Positions 21,601-32,300 of a stretch of 64,000 nt of DNA are shown here, one piece after another. The notes below the pieces were generated by a model. That model was not told the origin of the DNA and ran no database searches. It saw only the letters and a list, made by a program, of their open reading frames with translations. A program made the translations under genes and the position numbers. The stretch lies in contig JAUJYZ010000325.1 in the NCBI GenBank assembly GCA_033675265.1, positions 186,001 to 250,000 of the forward strand, given 5' to 3'. The stretch comes from Actinostola sp. cb2023 (Eukaryota; Cnidaria; Anthozoa; Actiniaria; Actinostolidae). The stretch's first letter is position 1; every line of letters starts with the position of its first letter.

Positions 21601-24035
21601 CTGATACATTCTTCGACCAAATGATCCATAATGTACTAGCTCAAAATCATATTTGGATTTTCATGATCAATTTTTAAGCGACTTTAAGCGACTGCAGATT
21701 TATCATAGATCGCTTTTTACTTGACGACTTTCTTTCTAACGTTTCAGAGGCACAACGCTTCATAATTTTGTATTTCTCCTAGACGTTAACGTGGGTGGCC
21801 ATCAAATCAAACGTAATTGATTGATTGATTTTGATTGTTTGCGCGAGCACTGACCGACTTTCTGCATGCGCGCTGAATCCTGATTTGATCTCTTCGATTT
21901 CGAAATTCCGCCATTTTATTTTTGACGTGAAACCGGAAATGAAACCGCCATATACCGGAAACGTTCTCTGATTGGTCAAATGACCTTCTTTCGCGGGAAA
22001 ACTTTCTAAAAATAACCACACTTGTTTTGTTTATAGAGCATGGACGCTCCTTTATTTATGGTTTTTATTATTTTTTTATTTTTTTATTTTTAATTTTTTT
22101 ATTATTATTATTATTTTTTATTTTTTTTTTTATTTTTTTTTTCACAGTTTTATTCAATGATTTTGTAAATTTTACCATGACATTGATGATTTATCTCTGT
22201 AGGTGTCTACAAGAATCTCGTCGTCACGTTTACATTTCATCGAAGAATGGGGTTCTACTTCATCCAGTTCTACATTCCTTGTATCGTCATGGTAACGCTG
22301 AGCTGGATTTCTTTCTGGATGGATCGATATTACATCGGAGAGCGAGTGTCACTCGGAATCACGACGGTGCTTACGATTGTATTTTTACTGGGTTCGAGCA
22401 ACACGACAATGCCCCGAGTGAGTTACGCCAAGGCAATAGATTGGTATTTGATTGGGTCGTTTATGTTCGTGTTTTCGACGCTTTTCACGGATTTGCTGGT
22501 GTACAGATTTAGCCAATTGACGGATTCTAAAACGGAAGGAAAAGAAGGGAAAGAGGTTAGTACGAATTGCGTAAAATGTCAGGCATTGTTTAGTTTTTCG
22601 GTGGTTGACAGCGCTTTGAACCACAGGCAGCCCAACCATTCCTTTTGAGGCTACTAAATAATTCAATAAAATGATATTTTCGTCTTTTTTATGGGTTTCC
22701 TGTGGTAGAGAGCGCGCGCGTGCGCATATAATACGTATGTTGGACATGGGTTCCCTGTGTTGAGTAACGTATAATGTTGGGCTTCCTGTGTGCGTCCCGC
22801 AAGAAGCGCCCGCAGAGAGTGCATATTCCGCGCGCGCTCTACCACAGGAATACCCTGGTTCCAGAGGGGCTTGCTGCTAAACGAGCTACACACTTTCTCA
22901 ACGATATACACCTGTTTTCATAAACGTTGTCCAAATAGAAAATAGTTGTTTGTTTGTTTGTTGTTTAGGAATTAATTATCATATCATTACGGCATATAAC
23001 AATAGCAGAGTATTCGAGCATGACAAGTTTTCAATCGGATCAGTGAGTTCTAGAGGTAAACGAAGCTCTCTGCACAATGGCCTGGCTGAGAATTCAAGGT
23101 TCAAGTTGTATATTTAATATATGATAATTAATTCCTAAACAACAAACAAACATACAACTATTTTCTATTTGGACAACGTTTATGAAAACAGGTGTACATT
23201 TAGCACGAAAAATTACTCTCTCTAAATCGTGAAACTTCTCAAAACCTCTGGTACCCAGGGTACCACAGGAAACCCATAATAAAAAGACGCAAATATCATT
23301 TTATTGAATTATTTAGTAGCCTCAAAAGGAATGGTTGGGCTGCCTGTGTTTGAGCACTACTGAAAGGCGCTATATAAATATTAAAGTATTAATAAGTATT
23401 ATTATTTGTCTTTGATCATTATTACATGCGTAAGTTTTGATCCATTTCTGAAGGAGCCAAGTTAATGAGGTAAATCAGGAGGATAGGGGGCGGAGAGGAA
23501 AAACGGAGAAAGAAAGGAGAAAATTAAAAATGACAAAATGACAAAATGACTGATGAGCAGAAGAGGGAACAATAGAATAATAGAAAGAGGAAGAGGAAGG
23601 CGAGGGAAAGGCAAAGGGTGGATCAATGGGAAATTAAAGGACGGAAAACAATGAGAAAGGAAAACAGGAAAGTGGTACAACAGGATTCCAGCACTTTTTC
23701 CATCAAATTCTAATTTCCATTGCTTGTTCGTTCACCAGAGAGCACACATAACGTTCAACTGTAAACACGGCTTCAAACCAACTTACATCGCAGAATCCAG
23801 CGGTGAGGTGCACGTGGTGTCCTACGAGGAAGAAAAAGCAAACACATATATCAAACACGCTTTGCACAACTGTTGTCTGCCGCTGACATGTTCTACGGTC
23901 ATTAGAACGGAGAAGCCTAACATTAGCGTGCTCATCAACAAATGCTGTCGTGTGATGTATCCGTTGGCGTTCACTATATTTAACGTTGTGTATTGGACGA
24001 ACTTGTTTCTCAGCCGGGCTCTCAGTAATGGATGA
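15626..24035 (+). CDS. Receptor A: Cys-loop ligand-gated ion channel (GABA/glycine-receptor-like), one exon broken
   Basis: A pentameric-channel subunit for the plasma membrane. Readable coding exons are 15626-15705, 16456-16565, 17301-17365, 17627-17918, 22203-22555 and 23739-24035 (TGA). Exon 1 encodes a signal peptide rich in Leu/Val. Exon 4 has MYLRQEWNDPRLAH (loop D Arg), IWTPDTYF and the Cys-loop CQMNLANFPLDVQRC with 13 residues between cysteines. The exon at 22203 encodes M1-M3: PCIVMVTLSWISFW, then the pore entry GERVSLGITTVLTIVF, then PRVSYAKAIDWY. The last exon carries the loop end and M4. Pre-M2 Gly-Glu replaces the Pro-Ala of anion channels. The exon that should encode loops B and C (132 nt in receptor B) is present only as two damaged tandem copies (20489-20720 and 21068-21234). 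A full transcript is therefore not predicted from this sequence. With an intact exon the product would be 442 aa, the same length as receptor B. Confidence 0.85.
15877..16382. mobile_element. MITE with TTAAAGTGCATATGACA ends
   Basis: CTTAAAGTGCATATGACA near 15876 recurs inverted as TGTCATATGCACTTTAA near 16366. The interior is about 470 bp of AT-rich, non-coding sequence within receptor A intron 1. Confidence 0.7.
16628..17268 (+). repeat. GTCAGTCAGTTGGTCG tetranucleotide-based minisatellite
   Basis: About 640 bp built from GTCA, GTTG and GTCG tetramers. A higher-order unit of about 85-90 bp is marked by CAGTCAATATGGTCAGTTGG, seen near 16905, 17000 and 17085. It lies in receptor A intron 2. 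The Ser-Val-Gln reading frames across it are artefacts. Confidence 0.95.
18061..19652. mobile_element. 1.6-kb DNA transposon relic flanked by TA
   Basis: The termini GCGATCCGCGTAAGAAC (18061 on) and its inverse (19636-19652) are flanked by TA on both sides, as in Tc1/mariner-type TA target duplications. Extended ends share AAAGC and the GGCTATGG/CCATAGCC block. The interior has open stretches (18438-18680 +, ending ESCGEIAQL; about 19100-19215, acidic, ending DDELFSDYF*). They could be remnants of an encoded protein that I cannot assign. A CACAGG-family element (18673-18896) is nested inside. Confidence 0.7.
18673..18896. mobile_element. CACAGG-family element nested in the 1.6-kb transposon
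   Basis: It starts CACAGCTAGGTAGCCCAA and ends TTGGGCTACCTGTG. It is flanked by perfect 7-bp repeats GAGATCG (18666-18672 and 18897-18903). The insertion interrupts the open reading stretch of the older element, so this copy is the younger of the two. Confidence 0.9.
19655..20400 (+). repeat. ~83-bp tandem repeat (GACGTCATCCAACATGGCCG)
   Basis: Units start GACGTCATCCAACATGGCCGCC and continue through GCAATCAATTAATAAAG and GGTTATGCTGGACAAAATGG. Copies are seen at about 18015, 19657, 20278 and 20361. Two transposons (18061-19652 and 19718-20251) have inserted into the array and split it. Confidence 0.8.
19718..20251. mobile_element. Near-perfect palindromic element, no loop
   Basis: The ends are CCAAGGGCGCTAGGAC and its inverse. 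The arms of about 265 bp meet at TAATAAG/TTAACTTATTA near 19970-19985 with essentially no spacer. Flanks are TTATG on both sides (19713-19717 and 20252-20256). The intact target, GTAGGTTATGCTGG, is present at about 20330 in the neighbouring repeat unit. The duplication is 5 bp, or 7 bp if GG is counted. Confidence 0.9.
20461..21885 (+). pseudogene. Tandemly duplicated, decayed loop-B/C exon of receptor A
   Basis: Copy 1 has a good acceptor (TTCTCTAG at 20488) and reads FAYTVSQLTKW. It then hits a 13-A run that shifts frame, lacks the end of the exon and has no donor. Copy 2 (21068-21234) keeps the exon end ITERNATYVPG and a donor (CCCG|GTGAAT). It has small insertions, stops and frame changes earlier in the exon. 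Both are followed by the same intron sequence, ending in ACTGACCGACTTTCTGCATG, so exon plus flank was duplicated. By comparison with receptor B the exon should be 132 nt with phase 1 at both ends. Confidence 0.75.
22622..23348. mobile_element. CACAGG-family element, 727 bp
   Basis: The ends are CACAGGCAGCCCAACCATT and its inverse, with inverted arms of about 85 bp. It is flanked by TTTGAAC (left) and TTTGAGC (right), a 7-bp duplication with one change. A second inverted pair (about 22912-22972 and 23137-23197) lies inside and includes ACGTTGTCCAAATAGAAAA. It is in the last intron of receptor A. Confidence 0.9.
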
Positions 24036-26100
24036 ACAAACTGACCAGAAAGCTAAAGGCTTTACCGTGACAAAGAGATGCTTCGTTGCAAGATACTTTG
24101 CAGATAACTGACTTATTTTAAATGAAAGATGAACAGCTCAGACAGAAAGCTGGAAGTCTTCACAGGAAGAAAGAGATGAAACTTGTGGATATGTAAGAAT
24201 CTGTAACGTCGACCAATAAATGATGAAAATCTTGAGGGGCAACGTGACACGTAAACGATTAACGTCTTGCGTGACAACGTGACCAGTAAACATTTAATGT
24301 CTTGCATGCGTGACAACGTGACAAGTAAAGTAAAGTAAAGGACTGATTTAACGTCCGAAGTCTCTTTAGCTGACGCTAATCTACCACAGAGCAGACGGTA
24401 AATATTTAACATCTTGCGTGACAACCTGACAACGTGACAAGTAAATGTTCAAATTCTTTACAGGAAGAGATGTTATGTGGTATAACATACATAGATTTGC
24501 GTGACTGGGTTCAATGTAATGACTGTAATATATTATCCTATAAATAAGATTCTTTAAGAAACAACGAACTTCTTCAGAATTCAAAATTTTCAAAAAGGCG
24601 GGAATTTTAAAACTAACCAACGTGTGCAATAGATGCCCAAACGCGCGCGTTTACTGTCCCTAGTTATACATTCAAAGTATCTCAATCCTCATTGGCTACA
24701 ATTTAAATCAGCACAAAATTCCCTGAAATGTGATTGGCTGAGATTTCTATGAAATATATAAATGACTTACAATATATTACTCTTAATTTTTATATATAAA
24801 GATGCCAAGCGCTGATTGCATGGTTGATATCTGATGATAGTTGTAGGATAAATAAAAGTATTTGATAACCACCTACTGCGTGATCAGTACTTAGCTTCCT
24901 AGCCTTCCCCCGGGGGAGGGGTACTCTGGAAATCTTTGGTTAGGGCTTCAAAACCCTGATCCTATGCCAGGCCTAAAATTAATTGGGGAAGAAGATAAAG
25001 AGTTTGGACTACAATGAAATGGGTACCATATTGTACAGGAAAAAGCTTGTAAATTTGATTTCGATTTTCTTCCAAAATACATCATTGTGAAACAAAACGC
25101 CGCTTTCTCAGCAAACTTCCATCTCTCTTCTTGATATATTCATGAAATTTTCCCTCTCTCTTCCTTTACTCGCCGAGCAACGGCAATTTGAATTCGACTA
25201 TTTTAGAAACTCTGTTTATTTTTTCAACGCACGACGTACCGAGATGTATTATGGGTAATCACGGAACTACACGTGCGCGACAGGCAGCATTTCGATCCCC
25301 TTAACCTTTGATGTATTTTTTTAAACTCTTTTGCCACCCCGACCTACAGGCAAAATATTGCATCGGTTGCATTCTTTACAAGTCGAAAGTCGCCAAAACT
25401 GCCTTAGTAGATCCTAGAATCCACCACAGATAGGCCAGAGACGCAATCTCACTCCTGAATCTGCTATTTTGAAAACTGCAAGCAGCTTTGGCGATTCGTC
25501 ATCGATAAATCACATCTCACCCCTGGATTCTTTCAGAAGAATGTGCTATTCCACGCCACGATTAATGATGATGTGCTGGGGGCTTCTCTGGCGCAAAATG
25601 GCTTTAAAAGACTCTAAATGCAAAATAGGCCTTCTTGGTGCAACGAGAATTGCAAGCCTAGCGGATCATTAGCAACAGAAATATCATGTGGGAACTTTGA
25701 GCCCTCGATGTTTTAGAACCGTCAAGATTTCCCTTTTATGGAATCAAAATGTTCAGTCTACGGCACGTAAAGGTCGATCCAGAAAATCGCTAAAAACATC
25801 AAAAATCTCTGGGAGTCAAAGGGTTAATTAATTCATAGACAACCCTTTCTTTGGAGTGGTATACCTGTGTATTCGCTACTTTCGACACAGGAATCCCAGT
25901 ACAGTGTTGCCACGACGCTAAGATTCCTAAGGTAAAATTTTAAAACTAATATTTTCTTTATAGAATAAAGTCAAAAATATTTATAAAACCGAATTTCAAG
26001 AACTAAAATGCAAAACGAAAAAAAAAAATCGAAAAAAAGGGTTACAACGCTATACATCACACACGCGGGTGCACGTAAAACCACAGAGCAATGATCGCCA
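24036..26100. other. Intergenic DNA after receptor A
   Basis: At 24230-24450 there are short repeats of GTGACAACGTGACAAGTAAA. The segment at about 24905-24930 (TTCCCCCGGGGGAGGGGTAC) and the end near 25820 (GGGAGTCAAAGGGTTAATTAA) resemble dispersed repeats common in anthozoan genomes, in my recollection. I see no supported gene. Confidence 0.4.
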
Positions 26101-26224
26101 AGATGAGCTCGAGTTAATGTGTTGAAATTTTCGCGACAGAACTGGATGAAGATTTTTCGCACATGTGACGTACCACCCTCGCGCGCGCTCATTGCATCTC
26201 CTGGGAGTGTGCCCGCCCGTACTG

Positions 26225-27655
26225 ACTGCCGCGGCTTTAGAGTTCAATGTAAAGGATATCTCTGTATCGATCAGTGGCTAATAGGTGATGCTCTGATCGC
26301 AAGATTCTTGTCCAACTGCAGTTACCAAATGGTCTAAGAAGTAGCAAATCTAAAACTAATCTTATAGAGTGAACGAAACTTTTAAGAGAAAAAAAAAATA
26401 CAAGTCTCTTTTCTGAAAGTATCGTTGAGTCTATCAGATTAGTTGTACTTTCTAGTTGTATTAGTCATATTTATAAACAATACCATAAAAGGTTACTATA
26501 TCTCAACCAGCGATTAAGGTGTCATACAAACTGTCTACGGGGTTCTGAGACGCAATTACTTGTCTTAACTACATACTAGTACAGTGATAACTTTGCCCGC
26601 GTCCATTAACATCACCTGACAAGCCTTGCTTCGCTGCACTTTTGGCTCCACAAATTGAAATATATAATATTATCGAGATATTAGGGGATATTATCGAAGA
26701 GGACGTTCTCGTAGTGACCGGTTGCAAATCATTTTCCATTTAAGCTAAACAGCGCTACAGTATATATATAACGGAGTTTTGCGGGTTTTATAGTTTTTAT
26801 TAGTAAAAAACCTGACAATTAGCGACTAAAAATGCGTTTTGATCAATACGTTGCTCTGTCATGGATGTGTGTCTGATTTTTGAACACAACTTTTGTCTTG
26901 AAGATAGCATGTATTTGAACTACAGACGATGAGTATTGCATACCTATGAACTTAAAGAGAACTCGATAGCTTTATTATAATGTAAAAACTAGCAATTTTT
27001 TTGATTAAATTAGAGAAAGATTGAAAACCGTTAAATGACGTTTGTCGGAATGTGCCTTCCACAGGCGAGCCGTCGTTAACTGAACTTACAAATATTAAAA
27101 ATACTCTCTAAGTTAAAGAGATTAGTTTCAGAATCAACTGATTTGACCTTCAAAAACTAGATTAATTTGAGTCGATTTATAAAAACATGGAAAAGTCAAG
27201 ATATCCTTATCAAATTGAAAACTAAACTCGACATTGCGGTAGTGAGAAAGCGAGAAAGCCACGCCGTGGTTAGGTTTGATAATTTGATTCGATTTCGTCA
27301 GTCGGTTTGTGGCATTATTCAGACAGGCAACGATATCGACACTATGAAGAAACCCCCATCTAATTGGCATAGAACTAAGACGAGATTATCTCTTAACGAA
27401 GTAAATTAAGTTCAATTAGGATGTACAACCAAACCGCCACTTATACAAGTATCTTATATATATTGCAATACAGAATTGAACTAACGATTGTGCTACTGGG
27501 CTGAGTACATTAACTACTGAGACTCCGCGACGAGCCGTTTGGCATATCCAACTGAGAAAAAAAGACGGCGTTAACACACGTTATTACATTGGTGTAGATA
27601 CACAGGGAAGACCCGAAAACACGGATTTAAAACGAACCAAAACACAACTGTCAAG
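26225..27655 (+). CDS. Possible FGF-like coding stretches (very tentative)
   Basis: Two + strand stretches resemble parts of a fibroblast growth factor beta-trefoil. One, at about 26240-26335, follows an acceptor-like GGCTTTAG and reads VQCKGYLCIDQ...NCSYQM. The second, about 27505-27654, reads RYYIGVDTQGRP...DLKRTKTQLS and ends at a good donor, A|GTAAGT. The pattern YLC(M/I)D...C and YY(V/I)..(N/D)..GRP...KR is FGF-like. However, I cannot join the exons in phase and see no signal peptide or last exon. It could be a degraded gene or chance. Confidence 0.2.
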
Positions 27656-27949
27656 TAAGTACATACATCAAGGTAACGAATTGTACAAATAATTAGCTAT
27701 TACTTTGAAGATAAAAACACCTTTTCTAACTGAGTAACATATACTGAACAAATAGATGACTTGATGCATGTACAGTAATAATTGTAACGGGCGAAGTGTA
27801 AGACAAGGTGTGTATGAACACACATCCAGAACCGCCACTATATGCGACACTTTTGAAATTCCACAACAAAAAGATTAAGATTCAAATTTCAAAAACTAAA
27901 TATCCTTACTGATGCTTTAGTGACATTTAGTTTTCAACCATGCAGTTTC

Positions 27950-28330
27950 ATTAAGCCGCATCTACACGACCAAATTTTCCTTGACAAGTTTTCCTTGACA
28001 AGGAAGACTTGCTCGTGTAGACGACAAAAACATCGCCAATTTTTCCTTGTCAAGCCGAAAACTTGCTCGTGTAGATGACAAAAAAATTGTCAATTTTTCT
28101 TTGTCAAGGAAAATTTGTCAAGGAAAACTTGTTCTTGTAGATGCGGCTTTACCATAAAAACGAGGTAAAAACGATTTCATTGACAGCGCGGTGCCTGGAT
28201 ATTCTCGAAGGGCTTCACTTTTCTTTGTCAAGGAAAACTTGTTCTTGTAGATGCGGCTTTACTGTAAAAACGATTTCATTGACAGCGCGGCGCCTGGTGT
28301 CAAACAGTTTGGATATTCTCGAAGGGTTTC
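27950..28330. repeat. Inverted and duplicated repeat, GCCGCATCTACA family
   Basis: AAGCCGCATCTACACGA at 27953 recurs inverted as TGTAGATGCGGCTTTAC at 28135 and again at 28247. Inside are several copies of TCCTTGTCAAG. The 3' part with its flank (CGATTTCATTGACAGCGCGG) is duplicated head to tail (28165-28230 and 28270-28325). Confidence 0.7.
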
Positions 28331-28962
28331 ACTCAAAAAGAATAAATAAAAACTGTGAAAAGTATTAAAATGAAAGAAGATAAACACACATCATTCTGTT
28401 GTCTAAAGTTGTAACAAACAGCGAGTGTATCATTCTGCAATGTTGGTCGATGTTACGGCCACCTGCTTTGGACTATTTGACACACGCGCGTGACGCGAAT
28501 AGTTATCACAAACGTTAGCAGAAATGGCGTTATTTCCAGACTCATCGCCGAGAAGCATGAGCTAAAGGAACAAATTGTTTTCATATCCTTGCCGATTGCG
28601 CTTATCTTAGAGTCTCCAGTGATAACCATGTTAACTAGTTAGATGACGGCAGATGATGTCAAAAACCGCAAGAATTTCGGCTTTTTCATTCCCTTGCTCC
28701 GACGTACTTCTAATCCACTTATCTTTAATTTAATATGAAGTACAGTTTTAACTCGTGACCTAACTTCCTTGTTCCGACGTCCTTCTATTCCACGTATCCT
28801 AACTTCCTTACTCTGACGTCCTTCTAATCCATGGATCTATAACTTACACTTAATATGCAGTACAGTTAATTAGAATATAGGAGATTCCTCATGACCTCAT
28901 TCCCTTGCTCTGACGTCCTTCTAATCCATGGATCTGTAACTACAGTTACTTAGAGCCCCGTC

Positions 28963-29118
28963 CACACTACTCCGTCCTTTTTCGCTTGAAAACTTAAAAT
29001 CGTTTTTCTACTGTTCTATATCCTCAAGGGAATCGAAAACAATATCGGCTCATTACCCATCACCACTACAACAATATCACCAAAACGCTGGTTAGCGTTT
29101 TAGTGTGGACGGGGTCTT
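28963..29118. mobile_element. MITE with TAGAGCCCCGTCCACAC ends
   Basis: TTAGAGCCCCGTCCACACT and the inverse GTGTGGACGGGGTCTTA bracket about 120 bp containing AAAATCG. The non-coding interior and inverted ends fit a short DNA element upstream of receptor B. Confidence 0.75.
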
Positions 29119-29325
29119 AAAATGCAGTGCAGTTAGTTATAGAGTGTAGGGGTAGATGGAGGAAGATTTGCCCTGAAAAGATTGCATGTCATAAATCTAC
29201 TCCACCACCATCATCATCCCCATCACAACCATCACCATTATCATCACCATAATCTTATATTCTGAAACGTGTCGAGTCTAACATTTTTCTGCTTGATGAC
29301 GCTATTTCTTCAACTCAGAAAGACG

Positions 29326-32300
29326 ATGGTTTACTGCTATTTCTGGTTGGGTTTCATTGTTCACCTCGTTAAAGTGTCTGGCAAAGACAACAGGTAACTA
29401 CTAGAGAAACGTATTCAATTCGTCACTTCCACCAAGCTCGTCCCCAGAGCCCACGTTCCTCTTGGTCAGCACCGAGAGATTGCACTTCCACATCACCCAT
29501 AATGCACTTTGTTTCCCCCCCCCAAATTTTGCATAAACGATTGCATGTTTTCAATTTCCCCGCTTGGGAAGACTGCATGTTATATACCAAGAGAACTAAA
29601 TTGAAAACAATAGTTTATGCAAAAGTGTATTATGGATGGTGTGGAATTGGCGAATGGTTACAAAGAACATGGTGGTTTTATATTTTTTGCCTATGATCCT
29701 TTGCGAACCTAAATCAATAGTACATACCGTATATCTACTAGTAGTCATCACCATCACTACTATCATCGGCATCATCGCCATCATTGCCATTTTCCCCATC
29801 ACTGTCATCATCATCACCACTATCTTCACCAACGTCATCATCACCATAACCACTATCATCACAATCATCATTACCATCACTGATCCCCATCGCCATCATC
29901 ACCACCACTATCTTCACCCGCGCCATCATTGCAATCATCCACACCATCGTCATCATCATCATTACCCTCACTGATCCCCATCGCCATCATCACCACCACT
30001 ATCTTCACCCGCGCCATCATTGCAATCATCCACACCATCGTCATCATCATCATTACCCTCACTGATCCCCATCGCCATCATCACCACCACTATCTTCACC
30101 CGCGCCATCATTGCAATCATCCACACCACTACTTTGGTCTTCAATATTCATCTACATATCAATATCATCTCCAATCATCGTTATTGTTATTATAATTACA
30201 ATGACTGATTAAACTAACATTAAACGATGGTTTCTAAGTGTGGTAACAGAGAGTAGCTACATGGATCGTACAGAAATCATCAACGCGACGATGCTGATCG
30301 AGAAAATGCTTCACCCACGAAAGTATGACAGAAAAACAAGGCCAGCTGCTGGAGGTATTAATAATTAAGCAAACTATCTTTTTAGACTTTTTTTTGCTGA
30401 AAATTGACTTGTGCTGTTCCGCGCTTCCTCGACGTTGATTGCAGAGATTCTTGTGTTGGGCGGTGATTGGCAACTTGAAGAGTAAGGGGAGTAAAACTGA
30501 CGAGTAAAATAAGAGCGCGCGCTTCCTCGACGTTGATTGCAGAGATTCTTGTGTTGGGCGGTGATTGGCAACTTGAAGAGTGAGGGGCGTCAAACTGACG
30601 AGTAAGGGGAGTCAAACTGACGAGTAAGGGGCGTAAAACTGACGAGTAAGGGGCGTAAAACTGACGAGTAAGGGGCGTAAAACTGACGAGTAAAATAAGA
30701 GCGCGCGAAAGAAAGTTCTGAACTGTTGTTAAAGGTGTCTCAACATAATTTGTTCAAAAATTGAAGAATTGTAGTTTATACGGCACAAATAAAGACATAC
30801 CTGCACCATTGCGCACAATACTGCCTCCTGTCACGCACTAGTGCAGCATATATCAACCTCTGAATTATATTGCGCGCAATATTGCAGAACGAAGGATCAC
30901 ATTATAGAAAGCACTTTTGCCAGAAACAACTTAATGGTGGCCATATGCACTAACATGTCACGTGACCCCACCTGGTCCCCCTTAAATCAAACAACAGTGT
31001 CAAAATGAACTCCAGACTGAATCCCTGGAGATGTAAAGTACAAAGAAGCAGCGGCCATGTTGGTGGTACAAACAAGAGAAGCTATAAATGTCATCGGGAA
31101 CCAAAATGGCCGCCATGACGTCACGCGCAAACCATGAGCGTGCAATAATGCATGGGACTGGGCACTAAATAATTACAAAGTCACGAGCTCCATAAATTAA
31201 AATCGCTTTATTCAGGGTCAGCAGTCTCACTATGATTTTTTAATTCTATACAGCAGAACCTGTAGATGTTTATCTCAGCATTGGTGTCCAGGCTTTCACG
31301 AGCATCAAGGAAACAAACATGGTGAGTAATTAAATAATTATTCATTGGAGAAAATATCGCTATGACGTCATATCCTGCTAAAATGATGAAAAATGATAAT
31401 TTAAAAAAATAATAATGATAAATTTAAAAAATTAAAAAAAATAAAATAAAAATAATTATATAATAGAACAACTCGAGTGAAATATAAACGACAAGAGAGT
31501 ATAATCTACGGCTGACGGGATGCTCTTAATTGCTTTCAGGAATTCACAACGTCAATGTTTCTACGCCAAGAATGGACCGACATCAGATTGGCTCACGGGA
31601 TGGACGGCACCATATCCTTAGGGGGCAAAGACGTGGATAGAATATGGCGCCCTGACACGTATTTCAATAACAATAACGATTATGAGTTGCATGAAGAGAA
31701 CCAACTCGCTTTGATCTCCAAATATGGCGAAGTGTATTTCAGTGCAAGGTATGATCGGGTTCGGGTTCAATTCGGCCGTCGGCCGTCGGGATTTGAAGAG
31801 AAAGGCGTTCCTCGCGACTATGTGCTCTATTCATCCTGTGTTCACTTCTCTTCTCGTCTCATTTCTTTGTTTCTTTTCCCTCTCACTTCATTTTGATTAT
31901 GCTTTCTTTCTGTTGTTTTATTTGTCTCAATTCATCTCATTTCATCTCATTCCATTTCCCACTATGTTATCTTCATTTTGCCTAATTCCTCCCGCCTTAT
32001 TTGTTCACTTCTGATTGCAATTCCAACTTTATCACCTCAGGATGTTGGTGAGAGCGTCTTGTCAGATGTACCTACATAACTTCCCCATGGATGTTCAGAG
32101 ATGTCCACTTATACTGGAAAGCTGTAAGTTTCAGCCACTGATTAACTGAATGGAGGATCCGTACAGTTTACCACAATCCTTTGCGCGCATAAATCACTCT
32201 AGAAAGTTTAGCAAAGCGAAAATGTCAAAATTTGCTAGTGTGAAGCTGTTACCTGCTTTATTTATGTGAACGTGTCAGACAGTTCATTGTAGATGTGAGT

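Noticed and set aside
25469..25672. 67-codon frame after receptor A
   Set aside because: Composition and context give no support: no splice sites, no homology, and it adjoins dispersed repeats.
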